A stretch of 64,000 nucleotides of DNA, taken from contig NZ_CP036261.1 of NCBI RefSeq assembly GCF_007741475.1, forward strand, positions 4,279,798-4,343,797. The letters run 5' to 3'. The notes below the pieces were generated by a model. It was not told where the DNA came from. It saw only the letters and a program-made list of their open reading frames with translations, and did not search any database. Of the stretch, positions 27,151-36,470 are shown piece after piece. A program made the translations under genes and the position numbers. How positions within the stretch are numbered: position 1 is the stretch's first letter; every line of letters starts with the position of its first letter. This DNA is from Rosistilla ulvae (GTDB lineage Bacteria; Planctomycetota; Planctomycetia; Pirellulales; Pirellulaceae).

Positions 27151-27705
27151 CTACTCGCGAATCGCCATCTGCCGCACTTGGCCCGCATCCAACGGCGTCA
27201 GCACGCCCTGTTGAGGCCGGTTGGCGGTCAGCATCGTGCGGTCGAAGGGCAAGCCGTAAGCGACAAACGCACCGCTGGTGGCGTCCAACACGTACAGCAC
27301 GGTTCCCGCAGGGGCATTGCGTCCACCACCGGGGAAGTTGGCATCGCCGGTCACCATCACATACTTCGCACCTTTTTCGCCGCGTCCCGCCAGCGCTTCG
27401 CCGACGTTGGTGCTGAAGACCGCACCGAACTTCGCCGTCCGCGGATACATCACGTAGCACTGCAATTGTCCGGTGGCGTGATCCAGCACAAACAACCCCT
27501 CGGCGTCGCCACTGACACGCCCCGTCGCGATCGAAAATTCATCTCCCGAATCGCTGGCCGTCGCGTTGATCAGATGCGGAGGCAACGAAAAACCTGGGTC
27601 GCGGTTTTGGATGCCGACCAGATACCCGATACCGCACAGCAGACAAGCCGCCAACGCGCCGTAAAATCCTTTCATTCCAGCACAACAAGAGGAAGTCTCG
27701 TTCAT
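27151..27705 (-). CDS. Membrane-anchored protein of unknown function
   Basis: A 184-residue protein with one N-terminal helix (GFYGALAACLLCGIGYLVGI) that anchors it or serves as an uncleaved signal. The exported part has alternating beta strands (FSIATGRVSGDAEGLFVLDH, GQLQCYVMYPRTAKFGAVF, KYVMVTGDANFPGG, GTVLYVLDATSGAFVAYGLP), like a small propeller fragment or planctomycete-specific domain. I recall similar sequences in Pirellulaceae but no known function. ATG 27705 is chosen as start because the frame upstream lacks signal character; the ATG at 27675 is possible. It lies 176 bases upstream of polA on the same strand. Confidence 0.72.
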   Translation of the reverse strand: MNETSSCCAGMKGFYGALAACLLCGIGYLVGIQNRDPGFSLPPHLINATASDSGDEFSIATGRVSGDAEGLFVLDHATGQLQCYVMYPRTAKFGAVFSTNVGEALAGRGEKGAKYVMVTGDANFPGGGRNAPAGTVLYVLDATSGAFVAYGLPFDRTMLTANRPQQGVLTPLDAGQVRQMAIRE

Positions 27706-27892
27706 TCTTTTCAACTCCGAACATTGGACAATATAGGGATCGGCCTCCACAAGAACCGGCACGGTGGATTGTACGCCAACGCGCTGCGATTTACGATGCA
27801 TATCCTTAAACAAATCCACCACTCGGCGAAATCTCAATCGATCGCGGGGCGGACGAATCGCACTACAGATGAATTACGGGAGATAGGACAAG

Positions 27893-29089
27893 ATGGGAAT
27901 CAACGCACCGCTGAACCGAAAGCTGCGGATGGGGATGGTCGGAGGCGGCCAGGGATCATTCATTGGACGTGTGCATTCGATCGCGGCCTGCCTTGATAAC
28001 CGCGCCGTCGTCACCGCCGGGGCGCTGTCGAGCAATCCTGAGCGGTCCAAAGCTTCGGCTCCCGATTATGCGATCAGCGAAGACCGGGCCTACGGTTCCT
28101 ACGAAGACATGTTGGACGGCGAGAGCAAGTTGCCCGACGATCAACGGATCGATTTCGTCAGCATCACCACTCCCAACCACACTCACTTCGAAGTCGCACT
28201 GGCAGCTGTCGAAGCCGGCTTCAACGTCGTCTGCGACAAACCGATGACGTTCGATCTTGCCCAAGCCGAACAGCTTGCCAAGGCGGTCGACCAAAGCGAT
28301 GTGATCTTCGCCCTCTCCCACAACTACACCGGATATCCGCTGATCCGCCAAGCTCGCGAGATGATCGCCAACGGTGACCTCGGCGAGATCCAAGCGATCC
28401 GCAGCAACTACATCCAGGGCTGGCTGCGAACCCGCTTGGAAGACTCCGACCAAAAGCAAGCAGCTTGGCGGACCGATCCCACCAAAAGTGGAGCCGCTGG
28501 CTGCTTCGGAGACATCGCCACGCACGCGTACAATCTGGGCCGCTATATGACCGGACTGCTGCCCGAACAGATCAGTTGCCATCTGAAAACGTTCGAACCG
28601 GGCCGCAAGCTGGACGATTACGGAACCGCCGTGATCCGTTACGAAAACGGAGCCCTGGGAACCGTCACCGCGTCGCAGATCAGCCACGGCCGCGAGAACG
28701 ACGTCACGATCGAGATCGACGGGACCAAGGGAGCGTTGCAGTGGCGGCAAGAGAACCCGAACGAAATGATCGTTCGCGCCAACGGCCAGCCGCACAAGAT
28801 CTACACCCGCGACCCGAACGCACCGCACACAACCGCCGGTGCGGCAGCGGCTTGCCGTTTGCCAAGCGGTCACCCCGAAGGCTTCTTCGAAGCGTTTGCC
28901 AACGTCTACGCATCGGCCTTCGACGCGATGGTCGCGCGAGCCGAAGGGGGCCCAATCGAACGGGTCAACACGATCTACCCGAACGTCAACGATGGCGTTG
29001 AAGGAATGTACTTCATCCAACAGTGCGTCGCCAGCAGCAAGCAAGACGCGGCTTGGTTGCCGCTGAAGCACGAGCGTGCTCGCAGGTAG
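27893..29089 (+). CDS. Gfo/Idh/MocA family NAD(P)-dependent oxidoreductase
   Basis: A 398-residue cytoplasmic dehydrogenase. The N-terminal Rossmann domain has MGMVGGGQGSFIGRVH, SITTPNHTHFEVALAAVEAG and the signature CDKPMTFDLAQAEQL (the EKP-type lysine). The C-terminal sheet domain has the catalytic segment GDIATHAYNLGRYM. The family oxidises or reduces sugars, inositols and related polyols; the subgroup with GQGSFIGxVH is very common in planctomycetes but without an assigned substrate. Its stop lies 13 bases before ispD, so the two genes are probably one transcript. Confidence 0.93.
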   Translation: MGINAPLNRKLRMGMVGGGQGSFIGRVHSIAACLDNRAVVTAGALSSNPERSKASAPDYAISEDRAYGSYEDMLDGESKLPDDQRIDFVSITTPNHTHFEVALAAVEAGFNVVCDKPMTFDLAQAEQLAKAVDQSDVIFALSHNYTGYPLIRQAREMIANGDLGEIQAIRSNYIQGWLRTRLEDSDQKQAAWRTDPTKSGAAGCFGDIATHAYNLGRYMTGLLPEQISCHLKTFEPGRKLDDYGTAVIRYENGALGTVTASQISHGRENDVTIEIDGTKGALQWRQENPNEMIVRANGQPHKIYTRDPNAPHTTAGAAAACRLPSGHPEGFFEAFANVYASAFDAMVARAEGGPIERVNTIYPNVNDGVEGMYFIQQCVASSKQDAAWLPLKHERARR

Positions 29090-29102
29090 GTTGAGTGTAA
29101 CG

Positions 29103-29801
29103 ATGGACGCAACTTTGGAACCTGGATCGGTCGCGGTGATTCTACCCGCGGCCGGGACCAGCCGTCGCTTTGGCGGCCCGCAATCGAAGATCTTTGCCAC
29201 CCTGGCGGGACATCCCGTCTGGTGGCACGCGGCAAATCGGCTGCGCTCGTTTTCCGAAGTCGGACAGATCGTGATCGCGATCCATCCCGACGACCGCCCG
29301 CGGTGGGAGAGCGAATTCGCCGATGCGGTCGCGTCGCTGCGGATCGATCTAGTCGATGGGGGCGGCGAGCGATACGAGAGCGTGCTGCGAGCGATCGAGC
29401 GGATCGAAGGGGCTTCGTTTATCGCCGTCCACGATGCCGCGCGACCTCTGGTTTCGCATACCGATCTGCAGCGTTTGTTCGACGCCGCAACAACCCGCGA
29501 CGCCGTCATGCTGGCGACTCCCGTCCGCGGTACGATCAAGCGATCCGACGACGAATCGATAGTTCAGACAACCGTCGACCGTTCGCGATTGTGGGAAGCG
29601 CAAACGCCGCAGATGTTCCGCCGCGAACTGTTGATCGACGCCTACGCTCGCTGGCGCGGCTGGCCTGTGACCGATGACGCCAGTCTCGTCGAACGCGCCG
29701 GCGGCAAGGTCTTCCTTGTCGAAGGCTCGCCGATGAATTTGAAAATCACCGGTCCCGACGACCTGCTGTTGGCCGAAGCCATCCTTCAAGCATCGCGATA
29801 A
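29103..29801 (+). CDS. ispD: 2-C-methyl-D-erythritol 4-phosphate cytidylyltransferase
   Basis: A 232-residue enzyme of the MEP isoprenoid pathway that makes CDP-ME from MEP and CTP. The nucleotidyltransferase signatures are complete: ILPAAGTSRRFGGPQSKIF (CTP-binding loop), VDGGGERYESVLRAIE, VHDAARPLVS, WEAQTPQMFRRELL, VTDDASLVERAG and the terminal MNLKITGPDDLLLAEAIL. ATG 29103 is chosen over an upstream in-frame start (29076) that overlaps the previous gene. Co-transcribed with the Gfo/Idh/MocA gene, with no obvious metabolic link. Confidence 0.95.
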   Translation: MDATLEPGSVAVILPAAGTSRRFGGPQSKIFATLAGHPVWWHAANRLRSFSEVGQIVIAIHPDDRPRWESEFADAVASLRIDLVDGGGERYESVLRAIERIEGASFIAVHDAARPLVSHTDLQRLFDAATTRDAVMLATPVRGTIKRSDDESIVQTTVDRSRLWEAQTPQMFRRELLIDAYARWRGWPVTDDASLVERAGGKVFLVEGSPMNLKITGPDDLLLAEAILQASR

Positions 29802-29861
29802 CGAAACCGAACCGCAGCGTAGCTCGCTGCGATCAGGGCCTGAGCGATTCGATTCTCAGCT

Positions 29862-30719
29862 TCACTCTTTAATCAGCGGCGTGATCTGTTTGCTGTCGAT
29901 CTCGATCTTGAAGATGTTCTTCGCGTGCGGATCGGCGACGAACAGGTTCCCCTCGTGGATCGCGAGTCCAACGGGATTGATCAGCGGCGGGCCAGCTAAC
30001 CACTGTTCCGGTTTGCCGCCAGCGGGAATCCGCCAAACCGCTTTGGCATATCCGTCGGTGACAAACGCGTCGCCCGAATCGGTGACGACAACGTTGTGAG
30101 GGAATTGAAACGGGCGATCGCTGACGACCGGCGTCGCTTTGCCCGCCGAATCGATCCGCACCAATTGGTCCTTGTCCTGCGTAACGGCCCACAACTGGCC
30201 TTGGGGATCGAGGCTCAGCCCCCGCGTGTTGACCTGCGCGAACGTTTCGACTTTGCCCCCGGCCAAGGGAAATCGGACGATTGTCCGCGTCTCCAAATCG
30301 GCGACGTAGACGTTTTCGTCGGCATCGACGGCGATGCTCATCGGGATTCCGATCCCGCCGGCCGTCAGTGGCTGCGGTTCGCCGCCAGCCGCTGCGATTC
30401 GATAGACCTCGCGCGTCGGCGTGTCGCCGATCAACAAGTCACCATCGGGAAGGATCGCGACGCACCGCGGTCGGTTCAGCGGTTTGCGAATCCATTTCGA
30501 TCCGCGGACGAAGAGCGTCGGCTGGCCCTCGGCTGACAACTTCCAAACGCCCGGCAGATCGAGATCGACAACATACGCCTCCGCCGCATCGACTGCGATT
30601 GCTAGCGGATACTTCGGCCGGCTGGCAGTCTCCTCGTCGACGGTTTCTTCTGCGGACAAACCACCGAGCAGTGCGACCGACAGGGCGGCCACTTGAGCGA
30701 AAGTACAGACGAATTTCAT
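29862..30719 (-). CDS. Secreted NHL/SMP-30-like beta-propeller protein
   Basis: A 285-residue exported protein: signal peptide MKFVCTFAQVAALSVALLGG, then repeated propeller blades of 40-45 residues with the pattern P-D/A-G-D-x-x-I/V-G/A-D (AILPDGDLLIGDTPTREVYR, VDADENVYVADLETRTIVRF, VTDSGDAFVTDGYAKAVWRI, IHEGNLFVADPHAKNIFKIE). This is typical of NHL-repeat or SMP-30-like proteins. No catalytic set can be named. ATG 30719 starts the signal peptide; the 32 codons upstream are not signal-like. Convergent with ispD, with a small CGCAGCG/CGCTGCG hairpin between them. Confidence 0.82.
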   Translation of the reverse strand: MKFVCTFAQVAALSVALLGGLSAEETVDEETASRPKYPLAIAVDAAEAYVVDLDLPGVWKLSAEGQPTLFVRGSKWIRKPLNRPRCVAILPDGDLLIGDTPTREVYRIAAAGGEPQPLTAGGIGIPMSIAVDADENVYVADLETRTIVRFPLAGGKVETFAQVNTRGLSLDPQGQLWAVTQDKDQLVRIDSAGKATPVVSDRPFQFPHNVVVTDSGDAFVTDGYAKAVWRIPAGGKPEQWLAGPPLINPVGLAIHEGNLFVADPHAKNIFKIEIDSKQITPLIKE

Positions 30720-30894
30720 GCGACCGGCGGCCCAATGTAAAGATATGACGGTTAGGGAAAGTTTGACGAATTTAACGGTTTTACTGATTGAGCAGAGTTT
30801 GCCGGACGATAACACATAAACAGCTTTCTATCATTCCAGCGGACCGCCGCGCTTTGCGACAACGCTCGGAAGTCAGAACTTTAGGTTGGTTATT

Positions 30895-32352
30895 ATGATC
30901 ACGACTCATCCACTCTCTCGAATCCAGTGCTCGCTCGCTCTGGCGTTTGCCATGATTCTAACGAATCTCGCGACCGCTGCCGAGGATCAAACGGTTCCAA
31001 CGAACAGCTTGCGTGCACCGGTCAAACCGAAACAAACTTGGGTCCCCGAAGCGACTCCGGCAGCCGAAGCGGCCGCCGCGCCGCAGACGGTCGAACCACC
31101 AGCCGAAGCGCAGACGCTGGTTTCGCATCCCCAGCAACCGACCAACGCTCGGCGACAATACGCTCCCGCACCGCAACCGGCTCGCGTCGGCAGCGGCGCG
31201 GCCAGCTCGCGCCCGAAAACGGCGGTCCGTCGCCCCGCGGCAAAACCCAATTCACCGAACTGGTTGGGCGTCAAACAGGTCGGCTACAACGAACATTATA
31301 TCCCCGGCGATGCTGGGATTTACGTCGAAGGCGCACCGTCGTGCGGTTGCGATTCGTGCAGCGGCGGAATCGGCATGGCTTACGATCCGGGCTGCGGTTT
31401 TGAACCCAGTTGTGGTTTTGAACCGAGCTGTGGATTCGAAGGGGCCGGCTGCACCGGCGACGCCTGCGGAATCGGTTGCGGATGCAACGCCTGCGTCGAA
31501 CCTGGCTGCGCTCCTTGCGATCCGTTTGGATGGTGGGATTGGCGACGAACCGAATTTTTCGTCGGCGTGCAAGGCTTCAAAGGACCGCCCAACTTCGCTT
31601 CGGGTAACACCGCCGGACAGCGCGACGGATCGGCCAGCTTCGGTTTTCACCAAGGCTTCAACATGGGCCGACCGCTGTACTTCATCGGCTGCGGTGAGTT
31701 CGGTTGGCAGTTTGGTTTGCGAGCGACGCAGAGCAATCTGAGCGGAGCGGAATTTACGACCGACGAACGAACCCAGCTGTTCCTGACCGGTGGCGTTTAT
31801 CGCCGCGTCGATTGCGGATGGCAGGGTGGCGTGGTCGTCGATTACCTGAGCGATCAATGGTACTACGACGTCGATCTGCTGCAGATTCGCGGCGAATTAA
31901 GCTGGAAGGTGTCACCGGTCAACGAGTTTGGTTTCCGATTGACGCAGAGCACGCAGACGAGCGGTTCGGTTGCCCAATTGCTAAACGATGCGGGCGTCAA
32001 CACGACCACCGAAGCTGGCTTTTTGGCGACCGATCAATATCGCTTCTTCCACCGCCGCACGATGGGCAACGGAGTCGAAGTCGAAGGGAATGTCGGCTTC
32101 AGCGGCAGCTCCGACGTGCTGCTTGGAGCGTCGTTCGATGTTCCGATGGGCCGCTGCCTGGAACTGCGAACCGGCTTCGACTACTTGATCCCCGACGATG
32201 GCTCTTCGGCCAATGGGAATCAAGAGGAGGGCTGGAACCTGGGAATCTCGTTTGTCTGGACTCCAGGCGGACGGATCGCTGGCGGACGCGACTACTACCG
32301 ACCGCTGTTTAACGTCGCCGACAACGGCAGCTTCATGGTCGACCGCCGCTAG
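30895..32352 (+). CDS. DUF6666-type Cys-rich surface/outer-membrane protein
   Basis: A 485-residue exported protein with signal peptide (IQCSLALAFAMILTNLATAA). An Ala/Pro-rich linker (about 40-110) is followed by a Cys-rich segment made of short repeats: CGCDSCSGGIGM, then CGFEPS twice, CGFEGAGCTGDACGIGCGCN and CVEPGCAPCDPFG. The C-terminal ~290 residues begin with WWDWRRTEFFVGVQGFKGP and continue as alternating amphipathic strands, like an outer-membrane barrel. This architecture is a planctomycete speciality. ATG 30895 is preferred to a TTG nine bases earlier. The upstream gap, 30720-30894, is divergent from the propeller gene. Confidence 0.82.
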   Translation: MITTHPLSRIQCSLALAFAMILTNLATAAEDQTVPTNSLRAPVKPKQTWVPEATPAAEAAAAPQTVEPPAEAQTLVSHPQQPTNARRQYAPAPQPARVGSGAASSRPKTAVRRPAAKPNSPNWLGVKQVGYNEHYIPGDAGIYVEGAPSCGCDSCSGGIGMAYDPGCGFEPSCGFEPSCGFEGAGCTGDACGIGCGCNACVEPGCAPCDPFGWWDWRRTEFFVGVQGFKGPPNFASGNTAGQRDGSASFGFHQGFNMGRPLYFIGCGEFGWQFGLRATQSNLSGAEFTTDERTQLFLTGGVYRRVDCGWQGGVVVDYLSDQWYYDVDLLQIRGELSWKVSPVNEFGFRLTQSTQTSGSVAQLLNDAGVNTTTEAGFLATDQYRFFHRRTMGNGVEVEGNVGFSGSSDVLLGASFDVPMGRCLELRTGFDYLIPDDGSSANGNQEEGWNLGISFVWTPGGRIAGGRDYYRPLFNVADNGSFMVDRR

Positions 32353-32441
32353 GTCGGCCGTGTGAGACGAATCGACCAGGATTCTATGTTCCGGTCGAAT
32401 CGGACTCTTTTGCCGACGACTTCCATCGCCGGCAAAACTTC

Positions 32442-32657
32442 TCAGCCGGCGCGGCGAGCGTCGGCGCGGCGGCTTCGCACTACAGCGGTCGCTGCCACAG
32501 CGGCGATCGCGACGACAGCCACCCAACCGATGTGCGATCCACTGGTTAGATAGTGCAGCGCCGGGGCGGTTTCGCTGGCGACCGAACCGTGGCCGGGATG
32601 AGCCAACAGCGTCGATGGGATCAGGACAGCGGTGGTCAGGGTCAACAATGGACGCAT
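32442..32657 (-). CDS. Small membrane protein with HPGHG motif
   Basis: A 71-residue protein. The N-terminus is a signal peptide (RPLLTLTTAVLIPSTLLAHP) and the mature start HPGHGS is His-rich enough to bind a metal. A second hydrophobic helix (IGWVAVVAIAAVAATAVV) is followed by a basic end (RSRRADARRAG). I recall short proteins with the HPGHG and ALHYLTSxSHIGW pattern from other planctomycetes, loosely similar to parts of HupE/UreJ-like nickel permeases, but this one has a single mature helix. Convergent with the DUF6666 gene. The gap 32658-32946 upstream has no other gene. Confidence 0.65.
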   Translation of the reverse strand: MRPLLTLTTAVLIPSTLLAHPGHGSVASETAPALHYLTSGSHIGWVAVVAIAAVAATAVVRSRRADARRAG

Positions 32658-32946
32658 CGGAAATCTCGTGGGTTGGTTAACTGTATCGCCGCGCGTTGGC
32701 CGGCGTCAGGAAAAGTTGTCTCGTCGGGAAACCGCAACTCGCGGGCTCCGCAGTGCTAGCGATCGCTTCGGCTCGAACCGCCGCCGTCTGAGCTATCAGC
32801 CGCCACCGCGGGAACCGCTTCGCAACCTGCGCCGCAAACGATAACATAGGCTCAAGCCGACCGTTATAGCGAGTTGGTCGCGTTTGCCCAGTGGATGTGT
32901 TGGTCGCGACCTCGCTTGTGACCTCGATTCCGGGAACCATCAAACC

Positions 32947-33921
32947 ATGTCTGCCACCGAACTTCGCCCCTTGGGACAAACCGATATCAGGGTCTCTCCC
33001 GTCGCGATGGGCTGTTGGCCGATCGCCGGAATGACCAGTTTGGAGGTGAACGACGCCGACAGCCTGGCGACGCTCGATGCAGCCTTCGACGCCGGGATCA
33101 ACTTTTTCGACACCGCATATTGTTACGGTGCCAACGGCGAGAGCGAACGGCTGATCGGCCGCGGCTTGGGAAATCGCCGCGACCAAATCGCGATCGCGAC
33201 CAAAGGCGGAATCGCTTGGGACGCCGAGGGCCAACGCGTTCAAGACGCTTCCCCCGCGACGCTTCGCCGCCAATGCGACGAGAGTCTGCAGCGGTTGGGA
33301 ACCGACCGCGTCGAACTGCTCTATCTGCACGGTCCCGATCCGAACGTTCCGGTGTCCGAATCGGCGGGCGAACTGAAACGTTTGATGGACGCTGGCAAGA
33401 CCCGCAGTGTGGGCGTTTCGAATTTCAACGTCGAACAACTGGAAGAATTCCACGCCGTCTGCCCGATCTCCGCCGTCCAGCCTCACTTCAATATGTTGCA
33501 GCAGGAGATCACACACGACATCCTGCCCTGGTGCGAAGCCAACGGCGCTTCGGCAATCATCTATTGGCCGCTGATGAAGGGGCTGTTGGCAGGCAAATTG
33601 TCTCGCGACCACCAGTTCGCTCCAGGCGATGGCCGCGCGAAATACCCGATGTTCCAGGGGGATGAGTGGCAGAAGAATCAAGACTTTGTCGACGCGCTCC
33701 GCAAGCTGGCGATCGAGATCGGCCGAACGGTTTCCGATGTGGTGATCAATTGGACGATTCATCATCCGGGGATCACCGCCGCGCTTTGTGGAGCCAAGCG
33801 ACCGTACCAAATCAGCGAGACCGCTGCGGCACTCTCCTGGCAGCTTACGACTGACCAAAGGGCAAGGATCGACCAAGCGATCGCCGACCGCGGCCCGGCG
33901 GCGGGGCGATCGGCTGTCTAA
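32947..33921 (+). CDS. Aldo/keto reductase
   Basis: A 324-residue NADPH-dependent reductase of the AKR superfamily (TIM barrel). The catalytic tetrad is visible: Asp and Tyr in FFDTAYCYG, Lys in IATKGGIAWD, and His in LLYLHGPDPNVP. Cofactor-binding and barrel motifs include SVGVSNFNVEQLEEF, VQPHFNMLQQE and the C-terminal AALCGAKRPYQISETAAAL. Substrates of this subgroup are unknown. ATG 32947 is the family-like start; the upstream 21 codons are not conserved in character. Confidence 0.93.
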   Translation: MSATELRPLGQTDIRVSPVAMGCWPIAGMTSLEVNDADSLATLDAAFDAGINFFDTAYCYGANGESERLIGRGLGNRRDQIAIATKGGIAWDAEGQRVQDASPATLRRQCDESLQRLGTDRVELLYLHGPDPNVPVSESAGELKRLMDAGKTRSVGVSNFNVEQLEEFHAVCPISAVQPHFNMLQQEITHDILPWCEANGASAIIYWPLMKGLLAGKLSRDHQFAPGDGRAKYPMFQGDEWQKNQDFVDALRKLAIEIGRTVSDVVINWTIHHPGITAALCGAKRPYQISETAAALSWQLTTDQRARIDQAIADRGPAAGRSAV

Positions 33922-34076
33922 CCAGCCGCTTCAACCGGTACAATCGCGTTGCTCTTTCGCGGAAACTGTCACTCTGCTAGTCGGCCGCAACGATCACCGA
34001 ATCGCTCTATCTTAACATGGGGCTACCGGGGCGAATCCGTCGCTCCGATTCCAGTGCAAATCGGCGAAGGTATCCC

Positions 34077-34130
34077 CCGCCACGCGCTGGCGTCCGGTTT
34101 TTCAAGCGAACCGAACGCCAGCCCGTGGCG
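34077..34130. repeat. Palindromic repeat (GCTGGCGTCCGGTT family), copy 2
   Basis: The arms 34077-34099 (core CCACGCGCTGGCGTCCGGTT) and 34109-34130 (core AACCGAACGCCAGCCCGTGG) form a hairpin with a 9-base loop. Same family as 24081-24149. Confidence 0.88.
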
Positions 34131-34139
34131 TCTGGAACC

Positions 34140-34185
34140 CGATGCAAAAAAGCGATTTATCCTGGCCCCGATTTGCATCGTTTTT
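34140..34185 (+). terminator. Possible terminator-like hairpin upstream of desulfurase-like gene
   Basis: A 9-bp perfect stem, CGATGCAAA (34140-34148) and TTTGCATCG (34172-34180), is followed by TTTTT. The loop is long (23 bases). It overlaps the ATG at 34142, which argues that this ATG is not the true start of the next gene. Confidence 0.45.
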
Positions 34186-34207
34186 GGTTGACGAGGTCAC
34201 AGTTCCC

Positions 34208-35341
34208 TTGAGACACATCTATCTAGACTTTAACACCACGACGCCGTTGGCCCCTTCGGTCGGCGAAGCGATGCAGCCGTTTTGGGACGAACATTTTCTG
34301 TTGCCCACCCAGCAGCATCCCGCCGGCTTGGCGTTGGGTGAGCTCGTCGACACGGCTCGGGAACAGGTAGCCAATCTGTTGGGCTGCGATCCGTTCGAAG
34401 TCGTCTTCACATCCGGCGGCACCGAGGCGAACAACCTGGCGATTCTGGGCGTCTGCCGTGCCTGGCAGCAAGCCGGTAAGCCGCCGGGCCGCGTGATCGT
34501 CTCGGCCAGCGAGCACGATTCAGTGATCGCCACCGCGAATTCGCTGCAGTTCGACGGCTGGCATATCGAATACCTCGACGTCGATCCCGACGGTCGCGTC
34601 GACCCCGAACAACTCGATGCGATGCTTCAGCCCGATACGGCGCTGGTTTGTGTCCAGGCGGCGTGCAGTATTTCCGGCGTTCTGCAACCGGTTCGCCAAG
34701 TCGCCGACATCTGCCACGCTCGCGGAGTCCTGTTGCACTGCGATGCGGCTCAACTGGCCGGCAAACAGCCGATCGATACGGGGTCGTTGCGAGCCGACAC
34801 GATCGCGATCAGCGGTCACAAAATGTATGGCCCCAAGGGAATCGGAGCCCTCTATGTTCGCCGCGGCCTGAAACTATCGCCGATCTTGTACGGCGAAGCT
34901 CAAGAGATGGGGCTGCGGCCCGGTTCGGGAAACATCACCGGTGAGATCGGTCTTGGCGCGGCGGCGAGGATGGCCGCGCGAGGTGCTGAGGAGGCCGCTG
35001 ATGCGATGGCCGCGCTCCGCGACCGGTTCGAAGCCCGAGTGCAACAGGCGGTTTCGCCGATGCCTCGGGTGCTCGGGAGTCAAGTTTCCCGGCTGCCCAA
35101 CACGTCGCTGATCACGCTGCCCATTCGCGTTCCCTTGCAATTCAACCAAGCGACCTCCGATCTGGTCATCTCCCGTCCTCGTTGTGCTCAACCGCAGGAC
35201 TGGATGACCCGCTGCCTGGTCGCCATCGGACTCAGCGAACAAGAAATCGCATGCACGCTGCGAGTGAGCGTCGGTTGGACGACGTCGCAGGAATCGGTCG
35301 ATCAAGCAGCCGACCAGATCATCCGTGCATTGGAAAGCTGA
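34208..35341 (+). CDS. Cysteine desulfurase-like PLP enzyme with unusual Cys loop
   Basis: About 377 residues of fold type I aminotransferase class V (NifS/IscS/SufS-like). The N-terminus IYLDFNTTTPLAPSV, the EVVFTSGGTEANNLAILG loop, ASEHDSVIA with the stacking His, DCDAAQLAGKQPID-like CDAAQLAGKQPID and the PLP-binding Lys in ISGHKMYGPKGIGALYV are all family marks. The C-terminal catalytic loop is abnormal: instead of the usual GSAC(S/T)xG there is VISRPRCAQPQDWMTRCL, so sulfur transfer chemistry is uncertain. TTG 34208 (LRHIYLDF) is inferred as start; the frame is open to an ATG at 34142, but a terminator-like hairpin covers that ATG. Confidence 0.8.
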   Translation: MRHIYLDFNTTTPLAPSVGEAMQPFWDEHFLLPTQQHPAGLALGELVDTAREQVANLLGCDPFEVVFTSGGTEANNLAILGVCRAWQQAGKPPGRVIVSASEHDSVIATANSLQFDGWHIEYLDVDPDGRVDPEQLDAMLQPDTALVCVQAACSISGVLQPVRQVADICHARGVLLHCDAAQLAGKQPIDTGSLRADTIAISGHKMYGPKGIGALYVRRGLKLSPILYGEAQEMGLRPGSGNITGEIGLGAAARMAARGAEEAADAMAALRDRFEARVQQAVSPMPRVLGSQVSRLPNTSLITLPIRVPLQFNQATSDLVISRPRCAQPQDWMTRCLVAIGLSEQEIACTLRVSVGWTTSQESVDQAADQIIRALES

Positions 35342-35354
35342 TTCGCCGGCAGAC

Positions 35355-36329
35355 TTACGGGCCGACCAGCAACGCTTCGACCCGCGTCAATACTTCGGGC
35401 GAGGCAACTTTTTTGCCCGTCACCAGATACGAAAAGTTATCCGCCAAGATCTCCTCGGGATGGATCAAGTATTTGGTGTTCCGTCCCACCTGCGACATGA
35501 AGCCGTCCAAGTCGCCCATCGCGTGACCGACGAAGCTGCCATCGTCACGCAAGACCGGTGTCCAGATACCATCTTGTTTTTCAAGCTGCACAAACTGGAC
35601 CTGCAGATACGCAAAAAAGGACTTCTCGCCGCTGGGATCGTATTCCGCCACGCTGGAAAACAGCACCGGGGCCACATCGACCGGTTGGTCATCGACGTCG
35701 ACGGTGATGTAGTGCTGCACGATCGGGGCGTCGGGATTGGTGATCCGTCGGTTTTGATCCGCCGCCGGCAACTGCACCTCGTCGCACGGCTCGAATCCAA
35801 TCGTTGCATAAACTTGGTCGCGCCATTGGGGCGACTGACGCGAGACGATGTGAAACAGTTCGTGAGCCAACAGCCGCAGCATATCCTCGGGGCGGCGGAC
35901 GATCCGCTTTTCGGGCAACACGATCGCATTGCCCCGTGTGTGCGGCGCCCCCGCTTCGGAATTGCCTTTGGTGCAGACCAGCAAGATCTCTTCGGGCAGC
36001 GGCAGATTCCACTCTCCCACACGCGCCGCCAACTGCTCCACCGCCGGGCGTACTGTCTCGATAAACGCATCGGTCCACGGTTGGATGTCTTCGACAGCCG
36101 AGCGGCGATAATCGGCGGAACTCACCTCTTCACGCGTGTTCAACCGACTCTGCAAATCGAACCGGCTCAGTCGCTGCGTGAACGTATCCTCCGCCGCTAA
36201 AACCTCGGCCCCCTCGGCGACCGTGGCGAAACGGACGACGCATCCGGGAGTCAGCGGGATCTCTTGTCCGAGCATAATTGAACCTTGGGCTGCCAAGATC
36301 AGCGTGATCCAAATTCGAAAGTACATCAT
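35355..36329 (-). CDS. Secreted HExxH zinc peptidase-like protein
   Basis: A 324-residue exported protein with a signal peptide (MYFRIWITLILAAQGSIMLG). It contains the zinc-peptidase motif HELFHIVSR, preceded by EDMLRLLA, and a downstream acidic helix HPEEILADNFSYL that could give the third ligand (Glu), as in gluzincins. The rest matches no named peptidase family that I recognise. NAIVLPEKRIVRRPED and YATIGFEPCDEVQLP are conserved-looking. The visible elements suffice for a metallopeptidase fold. Convergent with the desulfurase-like gene, 13 bases between stops. Confidence 0.75.
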   Translation of the reverse strand: MMYFRIWITLILAAQGSIMLGQEIPLTPGCVVRFATVAEGAEVLAAEDTFTQRLSRFDLQSRLNTREEVSSADYRRSAVEDIQPWTDAFIETVRPAVEQLAARVGEWNLPLPEEILLVCTKGNSEAGAPHTRGNAIVLPEKRIVRRPEDMLRLLAHELFHIVSRQSPQWRDQVYATIGFEPCDEVQLPAADQNRRITNPDAPIVQHYITVDVDDQPVDVAPVLFSSVAEYDPSGEKSFFAYLQVQFVQLEKQDGIWTPVLRDDGSFVGHAMGDLDGFMSQVGRNTKYLIHPEEILADNFSYLVTGKKVASPEVLTRVEALLVGP

Positions 36330-36470
36330 CGATCGGCTCCGTTAATCTGTGGAAAGCGTTGCAGGCGGTGCCGCCCGATTCTTGTTGGATCCATTATAGG
36401 GTAAGCGAACGCCAGCTTGGGGAGCGGGGCCAAGACAGCGTCATTCCACCCGCGTCGCCGCGCGAATCAT

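Noticed and set aside
27956-29539. 527-codon open frame antisense to the Gfo/Idh/MocA and ispD genes
   Set aside because: Both sense genes have full family motifs; the antisense frame has no domain and arises from GC-rich codon bias.
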